Source: Dromaius novaehollandiae
Taxonomy: Eukaryota; Chordata; Aves; Casuariiformes; Dromaiidae
Assembly (NCBI RefSeq): GCF_036370855.1
Contig: NC_088099.1
Coordinates: forward strand, 154,598,517 to 154,662,516
Direction: 5' to 3'
Length of the DNA stretch: 64,000 nt
Under the pieces are notes generated by a model, which was not told the origin of the DNA, made no database searches, and saw only the letters and a program-made list of their open reading frames with translations. A program made the position numbers and the translations under genes. Shown here one piece after another: positions 13,425 to 26,300 of the stretch; position 1 is the stretch's first letter, and each line of letters starts with the position of its first letter.

Positions 13425-13895
13425 GAATCACAAGATCCTGCGAAAATTCAGGTTGGAAGAGGCCTCAGGAGGTCTCTGATCCAACCTCCTGCTCAAACAG
13501 GGTTAGCTCTGAGATCAGAGCAGGTTGCTCAGGGCTTTATCCAGTTGTGGCTTGAAACCCTCTTGGGATGGAGACTGCACAACCTTCTTGGGCAACCTGA
13601 ACCCCTGTGGGTGGGACTGTCCTCATGGGGAAAAAGCTCCTGCCTACACCCAGTCTGAATCTCACCTGTTCCAGTTTATGCCCGCAGTCTCTCGTGTCCT
13701 CCTGCCAGGCACCACTGTGGAGAGCTGGACTCCCATCTTGGAAACAGCCTCATAGGCATGGGGGGCTGCTGTTAGCCACTCCAAAGCTGCCCCTTCTCCA
13801 GGCTAAACCAGCCCAGCTCGCTCAATCCCTTCTCACAGGGCAAGTGTTCCTGCCCTGACCATCTCAGGGGCCCTCAGCTGAACTCAATCCAGTTG
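13425..13895 (-). mobile_element. CR1 LINE, 3' fragment
   Basis: The plus strand shows the usual reverse-complement CR1 3' wording: AATCACAAGATC, CAGGTTGGAAGAGGCCTCAG, GATCCAACCTCCTGCTCAA, then CTTCTCCAGGCTAAACCAGCC. The element is truncated at its 5' end, as most CR1 copies are. It holds no intact ORF. Confidence 0.9.
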
Positions 13896-15454
13896 ATTGA
13901 CACCTTTCCTGTGACATTTTGCCTTCCTAAGTTGATTGCTCATTGATTTTGAGAAGGCTTCAGTTCATATATTAGACCATTATATACTGTAGGCTGGTAG
14001 AACTGCCACAGCAATAGTGATTGCAAGAATTTCGGTGGCAGATGACATGCAATTGAACAGAACTAATTGAAATTTTTTTCTGAAACTTTTTTTTCCAAGA
14101 AAAAAAATCTTGCAACCGAAACAGATGTGGTTTTCATAGCATTTTTTTTTCATTTGGGTCCTTTATTTATTTTACTTCTTCCAACAGCAGAAGTTCTTAA
14201 ATGTACATGGGAGTTTTTAGCCCCTCATTTTCCCTAATTCACAAGATGTAAAGATGAATAATTTTTTTTTTTTAATGACAGTTTAAGGTATGATTCTTTT
14301 GAAACAAATAAACCTCATTGCAAAACTTGTAGAAAAGGTTAAAGACTCTGTGAGCTTCAGGGCAGAAGGAAGCCTAATAAAAATGGGGAATCTGCGTAGC
14401 CACACGAGGAGGAATGTGCGTTCGGTACTGGGCAGTGTTACTGGTGGGGAGCTGCAGCCACTGAAATCCCTCAACGAATCTGCTCTCAAGGCATTGGCAG
14501 AACTCCCCTCCACATGGGAAGTGTGAAGGGCAAGGTTTCTGAAAGCCATCAGATATAGACTAGAAATTTCCCTATGTTCTTGGGCACAGATGTTAAAGAA
14601 AATCCTGAGGGCTCTTTCTATGATGCTATCTATGATCCTAGTCAGAGTGTGCATCTCTGAGAAAGCAGTTATATTCCTGATAGAAAATAAGAGCTAATTT
14701 GTCAGGATAATTTCAAAAGGTTTTCACCACGTCGAACTCCCAGCTGTCACTGCTGCTGCCAGACTTATGACATCTTAGCTTTAGCAAGTTTTGGACGCTG
14801 TCTTACAGTGTCAGATGTTGTCATACTTGAACATTGTCATAGCAATCATGGGAAACAGGAGTAGGTGTCCACATCTGTGAGTTCAATGCTAAATCAATTA
14901 CAAAACTGTACTTTAGTGCTGTTTAATTCATTGTTAAGTCAGGGTTTCCTTGTGGTCTGTCCTGTACCAGCATTATTCGGGGTTTTCATTATTGCTATGG
15001 ATAGTGTATACAGAGTATGTTTATTAATTTTTCAGGTGACCTCAGTTTGGGAAGGGTTACCTGGAGTATTAGAAAATAGTATTAGAATTTAGAGTACTTT
15101 TGACAAATTGGATAAATGGTTAAAATAAAAAAAGAAGATGCAATTCAATCAGATAAAGAAGATTTTATACACGGGTAGTGATCAGCATCTGCTCATATGC
15201 AGGATAGCTAACATCCTGTAAGCATCAGTACAACAGGAAAAGATTTGGTTTGTGGGGGGTGCTAGTGAACCACAAAGTGAACCTGAGTCAGTAACACTAT
15301 ACTGCTTCTAGAGAAGCACCACGAGATATTAACACCACGACAGACAAGCAGGATTTTGTCCATAAGACACACAGCTCAAATCTTTCTTCTGCTTTCAACT
15401 TTGGTGTGACCTCAGCTGGAGCTGGGCACCCAGGCACCACGATTCAGGAGTGAT
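13896..15454. other. Intergenic, nothing recognised
   Basis: Short open frames occur on both strands around 14283-14654 without similarity or splice support. Confidence 0.5.
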
Positions 15455-15835
15455 GCAGAGCCACTGGTAAGTGTCCAGAGAAGAACAGTGCGAATGGTTG
15501 AGGGTCCAAAGCCACAGCCTCCAAGGAAAAGCGGAAGGTATTGGAGCTGTTTACTAACAGAAAAAGAACGCAGAGACACAATTATGGCTTCTAACACATA
15601 GCAAGTAGATGTAGAGAGAGAAGGAATTAATTCTACATTATGAAATAGTGGTATATATTACAGTAAGATTTAAGTTAGGCATTAGGAAAAGCCTTTGTAA
15701 AGGCAAGAGCAATTAAGTACAGAAATAAGCAGCACAAGGAATATCCATCACTGGGGTTTTTTAAGAAGAAGCTAGAAGAGTATCTGTAAGGTGTACAGGA
15801 CTAGACAATCCAGCCATAGGACTAGGAAAGAGAAA
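15455..15835 (+). mobile_element. Old CR1-like LINE fragment, sense
   Basis: GTCCAGAGAAGAACAGTGCG, then AAGATTTAAGTTAGGCATTAGG, then GGGGTTTTTTAAGAAGAAGC follow the order of the CR1 3' ORF end and 3' UTR (GTCCAGAGGAGGGC..., ATTTAGATTAGATATTAGG..., GAAGTGTTCAAGGC...). It is much more diverged than the other CR1 copies, so it is an older subfamily. Confidence 0.6.
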
Positions 15836-18800
15836 AGAGCTGCTCTGACTTCGATGCTAGTAGGTGGACAGGATTTAAGTTTACTGAATACAAACCTCAT
15901 GGCAGTGATATGTTATCTGTGTAGCCTTAGCACATAGATGACCTAGAGCAAGTAATTCACTTACTGATGTGTGCAAACCCCAACAGAAGGTCTATTTTGG
16001 CAGATGGGCCCTCAAAACATTAGGAACGCATGGACAGGGCATCAAATTAAACCCTCTGATTCATCCTTTGGTATAAGGCTAGCCCAGTTGCAGGCAGGAA
16101 TTAAGGTCCAGTTGAAGCTCCAATATATCAGTATCATATGCAGGACAAAGCTTTGATCAGCAGGGAGAATGTGACCAATCTTTGCAATAAGCATCATTTT
16201 CTGACTTAGATACCTTCCCACCAAATTTTGCTTGAATAAATTTTTTAATCAATGTTTGAAAACTCTGGGTGGTGGTAGAGAGAGGCTGGTGAAGGAAGTT
16301 TTTTTATATTAGGAATACTAATTCATATTTTACTAAATCAGCCTGTATGTTGGTATGTGAAGGATATTTGCAGAACCCAGATACTTTGAAGAGAAGATAC
16401 TGGATCCAAATTTATCAACACTTTTAATGTTAGAAAAATCAAGAGCCAAACCCTTTAAATGCCATATTAGATGCAAACTTACCAGTATTTACCAGCTTCA
16501 TGCTATCCCTGGTATTATCAGGTAGCCCAGGGACTTGATTACAGTCATCATGACATCGCTGTAATAAAGGATTATGAATAGCTTGTTGCTGACTTGGGAG
16601 CAATCTTGAAATCTCATATCATAAAACCAGCATTCAGTCTCTTTAACTTTATTATATTAAAAAAGTTATAAAAACTCACTGCATAATTTTTACTGTGCTC
16701 TGTACACAAGAGAGCCATTATTTAACTCTTCATTTAATTTCCAGATGCCGTATATGCACCATAGGAAAGGTATCCAGAGAACCCAGGAAGGAAACAAGCT
16801 TGTGGTACGCAGCCCTGAGGTATGCATGTGTGGAAAATGTCATTAAAATTATAGCTTCTCTAGTTTGTTTTGCTTCTCTAAGCTAGATTCCTTCAAGCTA
16901 TTTTCACAGGATGACAGCTTCAGGCTACGAGTCTAAGTCCTTTCATCCTGGCCAGGTGGCGGGGAAGCCAGGTGAGCACCGCTGTCTGAGCCAGCGTGGC
17001 ACCAGAGGAGCACAGATGGGCTGCACCTCTGAGACGTCAGATCCAGGATCCCATGGTGTTGTCTACCTTGAAACAAGCAGTTAACACTTTGGGATCACAT
17101 TTTATAAGATGCTGACACGGGTACACCACTGCATGCCAGAATACAGTGCAAAAGCAGGAGATATTACTATGGCAATTTGTGAACTCCCAGGCAAGGATTC
17201 ATGTTGGTATCTCCATTTTTCCTTTAGTAGAAAAGGGAGAGAAAATCCATGGTTGCAGAGAAAATCTTACCCAGGTAACACTTTGCAGGGGACAGAGCTA
17301 CATGGGCTGTATTTCACCAACAAGCGTTATTCACCACGTCGCAGTGGAACGATGCAGGCACGCTCACGTGACTGGGGAGCCCTCACTTTTTGGCTGGTGT
17401 TGTTGTCTGAGTAGTTCACACATACTCAGAAACTGGAAAGAGAGTAAACAAAAGCAACTGATTTTTTTTCCAAGTCCTGCAGTTTTTGAACAATTAAATT
17501 GCCGGCGGTGGTTTCCCGCTCCAAGCTCTGGTGCCGGTGTCAGCGTTTCTTCCTCCATCAGGGATAAGAGGAGCATTGCATCTAGGTACTCCGCTGGCTC
17601 TCCAAAGTGCCAGAATCAAGGTCAAAGCTTGCAGGACTGCTTTGGAAATTGTCTTTCACTCTGTGGACACAGCTGTCTGCAAGCTCCTTGAGGCAAACGT
17701 GGCAGGCTCTTGTTGGCTTGGTTTACAGCCAGTCTGGCTGTCAATCCCAACCAGGCCATATGTCACCTATCTAGTTAAATCCCTGTAAACCCTACTGATT
17801 TCACTGTTGATAGTAGCCTTCAATTTACACCAGCACAAGTAAGACAAGAGCAATCTTTGGCTCTTTGTGTTACGTACTATTGCAAAGAAAAGTTTAGAAG
17901 TTCTACAGGAAAGAAAAAGTGTTTGAGCAAATGGCCAGTGCCTGCATGCTACAGACAGGTAGGATGTGGGCACTGTTTAAACATCAGCAGCAATGTGACA
18001 GGCTTGAGAAATCCTGGTTACTGGGAAGCCTTTAAGTTGATGCCCCCGCAAATGCTTTTACCTGATTGCTCTGTCCTTTTCCTAATTCAAACTGCAATTC
18101 TAAGGATGATAAAATGGAAAATACATATATATGCAATACCTGAGACTAGCCAATTAGTTTTGCACTGGTGAGAAATAATGCAGAACTCCTTGTATCTTTA
18201 ACAGACTGGCTCTCAATATATATTGTAAAATGCATCTTCATGGCCCAAATATGCTTAGGAGGAGCATGACAACAGAATGTATGCTGCAAGTGTACTAAAG
18301 GAACTAGGGCAGTAAAACTCCTATATTTTATTAGTGGAAGAAAACAATTAAAATGATATCTAGGTAGTAACTTAGGAACCAAATGTCATAGCTGTCTCTT
18401 TTGCTGCCAAAATATGTGTACTCTCTTCCTAACAGTCTCTTTCCCCAAGGAAAAATAAATGTATCTAAGAAATACTTGTTAGTAATGCAATTACAGGCTT
18501 AATTCCCCAACCAACTTCAGACATCATAAAAACAAAAACAAGCAGAAGCCCTTTGCAATAGCAATAGAAAAGAGAGAGAGAGAAACACTAAGTGTTCAGA
18601 GAAAGATAATAATATACTTTTATAACAAAAGCTGACACACTCTTTGACAATAACATTTGAAAAGTCATTAGCATTTGTTTTTCTACTGTACTGTCTTTTC
18701 CTTCTAAGCTACAGCCTGGAATACAAAACCTTTTCTAAAGGTGGACTCAGTGCTACTCCTGAACAGGACTTTCAGGACACTAAGACATCAAAGTAGCTAG

Positions 18801-21800
18801 CCAGAAAAGCAAAGGAGCTGTACCAGAATAACATTTCTTGGCATTGCTTACTTCTGAAGGTCTGGTCTGCCTGAGTTGCCTAATGAGAGCTGGGTTATTT
18901 GGAAAATGTGGATACAACTGTGAGTGCTGAGACACTGAGAATCTGTCCTGAGGGCTTCTGAAATGTTGACCCGAAGTAAATACGATACAATTAAAAGTTT
19001 AAATAAATAAAAAAGGATAAACAGTGCTAAACCTTATCCTTTCCGTGACCATAGCAATTAGATTCATATTTATCTCACACCTGGGAGGGAGAGGAGCTTT
19101 AAGAGGCTTGGTTGGGGCCATATGAAGTTTGCAGCTGTGCACAGCTCGTATTAGTGGTGGTCCTCCAGGATTCACGTGCTGCAGCCTAGATTCATTCCAC
19201 GTCTCTTTACGGATGCCCCAGGGTGTCACCACCAGCACTGGTCTTGGCCACCTCCAGAAAGGTCTGCCAGCTCCCAGGTGCTCTCTGGGGGTGCCACCTC
19301 ACTCTGTCAGCTTTACAAGGCACCTTGGACAAACTCCAAGCTTCAGACCCTCAGGGATGAAGGGCAGGTGTGTGAGGCACCACCTGATCCACCCTCCCAC
19401 GGGCTGGGACTGCTGAATGTTGCAGCGTCCTGGCACGGAGAGCAGACGTCTGACACTCCTGAACCTCAGGCTTCAGCCACAGTAGAAGAATTCCCATTTA
19501 TTTTGGTAGCAGCATATACTTTTAGTGTTGGAGGTGACTGTGTGCACTGCAAAATGGTACCATGCTATGCCCCTGTTAGATCACAGCTCCTGATGCAAAC
19601 TCTAATCTCTGACTAGGGCCTGAAAGGTAAAAAGTTTTTTTCTCCCCAATGACTTTATGTAAGCTCAAATACACTCACCTAAGACTTTGCAGAGGACATC
19701 TACCCCTCAGAAGAGACATAGTTTGTGGCTATCAAAAGTCTCCATTCTTCTGCAATATTGGCTTCCAACCCAAGAGAAAAATATTGATGTTTAAAAATTC
19801 AGTATTTTAAAATATTGAACATTAGGATCCTTTCAATGATTTTTAAATTGGCTTTAAATCAGAGTAGATATTTTCCTTTTGATGGTCACTTATAAAAGGC
19901 TCCTGCATTACCAGTTTCACAAAAAAAGAAGTGGTTTTTCTATCAATTTGTCTTGCCTCTAGCCTCAGATCTCAAAATGACAGATGGCTGGAGAGGTTCT
20001 GGCACTGTCTCCATGTGGGTAAAAAAGCATATTCTAACTAAAATGCAAAAAATGGAATAATGAAGCCCCAGGAATCACAAATACATTGATCCTCATACTG
20101 CAGACAGGGCAGTACAGAGCTACTTAATGCCAGAGAAAGGTGAAGAAAAACTTTGCAGATCATCTCTAAGATGTCTCATGTCTGGTAAAATTGACCGACT
20201 TTGCAGGCATTTTCAATTAATAGATGTACTGAATTTCCCTCTGTACATTTAAGCTGTCACTATCTACTCCCATAATGACAGGATGAGAGTTTTTATTTTT
20301 CCATTTTTAAAGTGTGGCTGATTAGAGCTGAAATGGGATCAAGGATATGCTTTTTTTTACTGATGGAGATTTTGGATAGTAATGATAAGGGACTTTCATT
20401 TGCAAAAGGCAATGTGATGCCTCACATGTCTGCACTGGATGCAAATTTGGAGAAATGTCCTTGACGAGGGTCATTAGAACCAGCGTGATCGGATATGTGA
20501 ACATTTTTAGTATAGGCTCAGAAATAAACTACATTACTATTGAAAGCAGAAGATGAATTTATTGAGAGGGTCTGAATAATTTCTCTGAAGCAGAAATTCC
20601 ACAGACAGCTTCTGTCTGTCTCTTACTGAGTTTCAGATTCTGTATAAAGTGGAAAACCCAAGTCTTTGTGAAAAGCTCTGAAGAGATTTCTTTCTAGCCT
20701 GCCTTACAGCCTGCCTCCTGAGAAGCACAACCATTGCCACTGACAACAATAAACAGAAAGCAAAGGTCTAGATTAAATGCTGAGAATGATCTATGGCTTT
20801 GTTTTGCTGATGTGCTCCTGAGGCTCAAGACCCTTTTGCAAAATGATGGAAACTCATCTATCTCACTAACAAAAGTTACACGCTTCCAGTGATTTGAAAC
20901 AGAAACAGGCTTTATCTGTAATCTCTGAAGTGGATTTTAAATTTTCCTTAAATTGAGGGTGCTTAAACCTGATACTTTGGCTTAGCACCTCAGAAAGACT
21001 GAAATTCATTGTAAATCAGGTCCCAGTCCAGGCTTATTTTCCAGACATCCCTGATCTGTGACAGTATGTTGGTGTTTGGCAATTTCTAAAGGGAAAGATG
21101 AGTTGAAAAGCACACTGGGACACTGCAACAGTGGTGATATTTGTGTGATGGGGAACCAGCAGCAGCCCTTGTTGGATATGACTTATAAGATTGTGTCAGC
21201 TTCCACAGTCCACAACTGGAAAAGCTTCCTTCCTTGTCAGTGTTAGTCTGCCTTGGCTGCAGAATAAAACTGACATTTAATGACGTTTCCAGAATGGTAA
21301 GTAATGTGGTGCTTTTGTTTTGCAAGATTCCAGCAGATGCCTGAGGTGATGTCCACAGTTTTCCTTCGAGGGCCTGGGTCTCTTCTCAAAACCAGTCTTG
21401 CCAGCCATCCACATCAAGTGTCAGTAAGTGGCTGCCTTGGCTGAAGCGGCAGAGCCAGAGCATACTCACACCTTGCACGCAAGAAGGAAATGGATATCTC
21501 TTGTTCAGGAAGCCAGATGAGAGCAAGCACAGCAGGAACTGAGCCCAGCCCTGCCCACTGATGGACATCCTGGTTTTGACTCGTCCTCAGCCCAGAGGGA
21601 CACTTTGATCTCAAGCTCTTGCCAGGCAGAGGCAAAAACGGGGGCAGAGAGATGCGGGTCCGAGGTGACCCTCTGCAGGCAAGCGCTATCTCCATCCCAC
21701 AGTGCAGCCAGAGCCACCAAGGGGATCACCTGTAGGACTTCGGACTGTAGCTATAAGTGACCACGTAGGCTACCTGCCAGACAGGGTGTAAGTAAACATG

Positions 21801-23179
21801 GTCCTTACAGGAAGAGCAACAAAGAGGGAAAACACTGATGGGCACTGTATCCGGGCTCTGTGAGCACGGTGAAACAGAGTGAGAGAAACTCGTTCATGTC
21901 CAGAACTAGTTAGGAAGCACAGGAATGAGTCAGAAAATCGATGTCTTCCAACAAAGGGGTTTATAAGGGCATGTAGGTGAGTATAAGCACCAGGGAAAAG
22001 GTTCTTGAATGAAAGGGCATTAGAAGGGTAGGAGCTAAGCGCTGTGGAAAAATCATGTATTCCTGCCATTTGCCAGTAGCTGTTCAGAAACGTGATTAAG
22101 CTACCATCATCTCCTGTGCCCACAGGCTCTGGGGAAGCATTGGCACATCTGACATGTGGGAAGCAACACGTGGCTCCCTGATGGCATAAAAACACATTTT
22201 CACATTTGTATGCCATACAAAACACCCTCCCAAAACATGAATCTCAGAGAGCCTTCTGTGAGCTGGAGGAAGGGAGGGGAGATCCCAGCCTGTCATACAC
22301 ATATTAGGCTACAGATGATAAAAAAGGCTGCAGAATTTAAATTCAGCACCCAGAATTCACTCATTTCCTATTTCTAATCTCCGTCTGTGAAGGCAGAGCA
22401 TGTGGAGGGATCTAAATCTATTTATTCAGAGAATACAGTAGGATACCACTGGTGAAAAATTTCCTTTTATCTGCAGATAGTGTGTAAGAGGCCAGCCTGT
22501 GAGTAAGGCGAGGCTGTAGGTGTTCTCCTCCCCTCCAGAGACTGTATCCGTGGATATCTGTTCATAAAGCTAACAAACTGAATAAAGTAGAAATAACAAC
22601 CCACAGTCCTATCTGGTGAAATGAAGATTTCAATAACCTGTGCCACAAACGGCAATAATAAGCAGCCCCTTCTGTTTTGAACTGTTTGGAACAAACACGC
22701 CAGAGCTAGAAATAAATCTTTCGAGCGATAGCTCAGATTGAAGAGGCTTGGGCTTGAGCTGGGCTGAGGGAGGTGCACTTTCCTTCCAAGCTGACGAAGA
22801 ATAAAGGCAAACAGTGGTTTGACTGTTTCAGGCTGTTTTAATCACCTTTCTTCTGCGTTTCAGTATGCCCACGCATGTGTGTGTGTGTCTAAATCAGTGT
22901 GCGCCCAGCTGTGCTTGACCCTGAGTCAGCAAGTGTGAGAGCACTCACTCATCATGTGAGCAAAGATCATATCAGAGCATCAAAATTGGGGAAAAAAAAA
23001 AAAAAAAAGAGAGAGAGAGGCCCCAAACCTCCAGTCTCGCACACTCAGCAAGTTACTGTTTGGCAAGTTAGTGACGCCACTAGCAATAGGAAAGCGGCTT
23101 TCTCTTAGAGCAGGTTTATTGAGCAGATTATTGAAACCTTTTCTTTTAGAAACGTTTGGCAGAGATTTCTCCGTAAGCC
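15836..23179. other. 5' flank of SLC30A8, no other gene seen
   Basis: Open frames here, including some of 100-180 codons around 17110-17690 and 19130-19620, show no recognisable domains and overlap each other in several frames. No TATA box or CpG-rich promoter could be assigned. A T/G repeat lies at about 22874-22889, and an A17 run followed by (GA)n at 22992-23019. Confidence 0.5.
22992..23019. repeat. A17 plus (GA)n simple repeat
   Basis: Seventeen A followed by six GA units, about 255 bases upstream of the SLC30A8 ATG. It may lie in the promoter or 5' leader. Confidence 0.9.
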
Positions 23180-23230
23180 ATGAGGATGTTTTTGCCCGCA
23201 TCCATTTCCAAAGGAGGAAGGAGCATTTAA
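23180..23230 (+). other. Candidate upstream ORF in the SLC30A8 5' leader
   Basis: An ATG with a GCC before it opens 16 codons (MRMFLPASISKGGRSI) and stops at 23228, 44 bases before the ZnT8 start in a different frame. It matters only if the transcription start lies upstream of 23180, which the sequence alone does not show. If transcribed, it could lower translation of the main ORF. Confidence 0.25.
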
Positions 23231-23273
23231 GGGGGAAAAAACAAAAACAAGCAAAACCCCACCGACTTTCCTC

Positions 23274-23353
23274 ATGGCTGCCAAAAAAGGTCTTGAAAGA
23301 GCTTGCCTTGTGAGTGAGAGGGACACCAAGAAGTACTCCTTAGCCCTAGACAG
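23274..23353 (+). CDS. SLC30A8: SLC30A8 coding exon 1 (start codon)
   Basis: This 80-base exon encodes 26 residues plus two bases (phase 2). The peptide contains LERACLVSE and KKYSLALD, which line up with LERTYLVND and KMYAFTLE at the start of human ZnT8. The exon ends at a good donor, CAG|GTAACA, and its phase fits the exon 2 acceptor exactly. The ATG at 23274 is the first in-frame ATG after an in-frame TGA at 23181. Its context has G at +4 but C at -3, so it is moderate. The human exon 1/exon 2 boundary falls at the same residue and phase. The exon is short and divergent, so it was found by similarity and phase rather than by length. Confidence 0.85.
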
Positions 23354-26300
23354 GTAACACAGCTCTGTGTTTACTTCGCTTCCCTTGCTTTGCCTTTGAG
23401 AGCACTATGAGACCACTGATCTGCAGGTGTGCTGTTGAATTCAAAGTACTTGGAGTCTCACGGTGTGTATAGGGAACATCTTCCACTACTTTCAAAATGT
23501 ATTGTTTGATTTCTCCCTTTCCAAACTTTCTTATTAAATGTTTGATGCATTTACTAGACAGTAACCTGATGTATGTGCATCTGTGATGGATTGAACCAAT
23601 CTACTGTTGAAGCAAGTGTCTCCTGCTATGTATTTTATAAGCTTAGTAGATTTATTGTAGGATGCAAAACCTCATGGATTATACTGCAATTTTAGCCTGA
23701 ATTATAATAGTGCTATTGACACCATGTTTGATTCAAGGCTCTTTCATGCCTGAATGTCTAAATAATCTTTTTGGTGTGAAAGGAAGGTCATGGTGTTAAG
23801 GACTTGATCCTGCAGGACTTTATTCATGTGGATAGTCTCTCAGACCTGAAGCTGATGTACCCTTTGTGTGCCAGAGGTCCTATGAGTAAAGGCTTCCTTG
23901 AGCAAGGAAAGACCCTCTCAAGGGCAGGCCACAGTGGACCTAACCATGTGAGAACCTGAAGGCACGTATTGTTAGTACTATTAAAGATGTAAATTAAATG
24001 GTGATATGTTGTGGTTTGAGTTTGAAAAATATAAATTTCTATCAGGAATTACTTTTACAGTGGGACTTTTTCTTCATTCTTCTTCTTGTCTCAGACCAGC
24101 AAGTATTTTTTAAAGAAAATAGATGCCCAAATACAGCTTAGCACCCTTTGACATTTCCATTATCTCATTGGTTTTCAGGTTATTTATTGCTTGGCTCTCT
24201 TAAAATGCGTGGGACAGAAACTTGGCACAAACACTGTCAGTTCTAATGGAAATCTATCTCTGCATGTTCTTATACTGGGGTCACTGCCATCGTATTTTAG
24301 TCATTTGAGTATCTGGGTCGTTATTTTAATATTATTACATGGCTCCATAAATATACATGGCACTGTCTAAAATGGCTTTTGTGGTAATACTTATATTTTA
24401 AAAAGATACCATATGATCCTGCAATTCATTTTTGTTACTGAAGAATCTCAGAGCTTTTTAGATAGTCTGCAATTGTGTGGCGCAGCTTCAGCGAGTGAGA
24501 TCCTTTGGCCCCTCACAAACCTCTGGACTCAAGGACATCTCCAGGCAAGGCCTTTGTGCAGTGTGGGGAAGGGTGCCCTGGGACAGAAACTACCACGGAT
24601 AAATATTAGGCTGCTTCACAAGGAACCCTTCTGCTTCCCAGGAACCTTGGGAAGACGGAATATCCCCAGCAAGAATACAGGTGGGATGCAGCTCCAGGGG
24701 CAGGACTGAAGCCTGTAACCCCCTTCCATGGGTAGCTGATCCCCCCATCTGATATCTGACTCACATTCTGGAGGAGTCTGTTCTCTAATTGAGGATCAAA
24801 GTTAGTTGGGGTGGGTACATACAAGTCTGTTGTTGCAGATATTTGTAACAGCCCCAAAGCTTGAAGGCCAGTACCAGGAGGGCTCCATAACAGATGTCCT
24901 TGAGATGGCTGAGTTATGCCAGTGGTAACAGAGCTCCCCAGAAGGAGGAGAACTCTTCCTTCGGGCATGTGGTATTTGTGCTGCACCTCCCCTTGTTCTT
25001 TTGCCAGGTGAGGTTTTATTAAGTGCAAGATCTAATTACTCTGTCTCAGCAACAACCAGAAATCTTGGAGAACTGGGTCTCTGTTCTTCTGTTAAGCGTT
25101 AGCAGATCACAGGAAACCCTCATCCCGCTCCCGCCGTGCATCCCTGCCCGGGGCTCGGCGGGTGCTGCCAGTGGCACGGGGTCAGCCAGCCTGGGGGGTG
25201 GAGCCGTCCTGCCCCACAGGAAACCAGGGAGTAAGCTAGGAACACAGCGTTGTGGGCACTGGCTTACACAGACTGGCTGTGTGCACAGCTTCAGGTGTCA
25301 TAAGCTCAACAGTGGCTATAAGCTCATCTAAGCCGTTGGTATAAATTACCACATTTTTCCATTCTCTGTGTATAGGCTTAATGAACAGCTCTAATGCTTT
25401 CAACAGAATTTATTTTGCACACAGATTGCCTATTTCTTTGCCATCCCCCAACCTCTTTCTTTTTAATAAATGCCGTTCTTACAATACACAGGGAACAAAA
25501 TTGTTTTTATCTTAATCATGTAAGTAGGAAATCTGAATGCAGGGAGAACGTTATTTACATGCCAAAACTGTCTGTAGTCACTAGTGGGTTTGGATGTATC
25601 GAGGTTTCCCATGCCAAAATTGAAATGCTTAAAAGGGGGCCTGGCTTTAACTGAGCTCTCAGAAAATAAGGTCAATCATAGGCTTATAGGATAACTCAGG
25701 TTGGAAGGGAGCTCAGGAGGTCTCTGCAGCTGTGAGACTGGACAAGGTTGCTCCAAGTTTCATTCAGTTGGAGCTTGAAAACCTCCAAGACTGGAGATTG
25801 CACAGCCTCTCCAGGCAACCTGTTCCAATACTCACTTTTTTCCCTCTTTATTTTCAGCCTGAACCTTACTTGACTCAATTCATGACCATTGTCCTCATCC
25901 TCTCTCTGTGCACATCAGTAAAGCTCCATCTTCTCAATAAGCTCCCCATAGGTACTGGCAGGTTGTTATTAGTTCCCCCTGAAGATGCCTCTTGTCCAGG
26001 CTGAACAAGTCCTGTTCTCTCAGGACAAGTGCTCCAGTCCCATCTTGTTGGTCTTCTGCTGAACTTGCACTAGTTTATTTATCTTTCCTGTATTGGATGC
26101 TCCAAAACTGGACACAATAATCTAGATGTGGTCTCAAAAGTGTGTTTAAAGGGGAATAATCTCTTCCCTTGACCTACTGGCTACACTTCTATCAACACAG
26201 CCCAGGATGCTGTTGGCCTCCCTTGTTGCTGGGGCCCACTGCTAGCACATACTCATCTCCCTGTCTGCCAGGACCCCCAGAGCCATTTCTGCAGAACTGT

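Noticed and set aside
14283..14654. Minus-strand 123-codon frame with a plus-strand shadow
   Set aside because: No recognisable motif and no splice support.
17109..17691. Two overlapping plus-strand frames of 101 and 181 codons
   Set aside because: They overlap each other in different frames, have no recognisable domain, and composition is typical of chance frames in GC-richer intergenic DNA.
21414..22225. Cluster of minus-strand frames up to 151 codons
   Set aside because: Three frames are open over the same bases, which points to composition rather than coding constraint.
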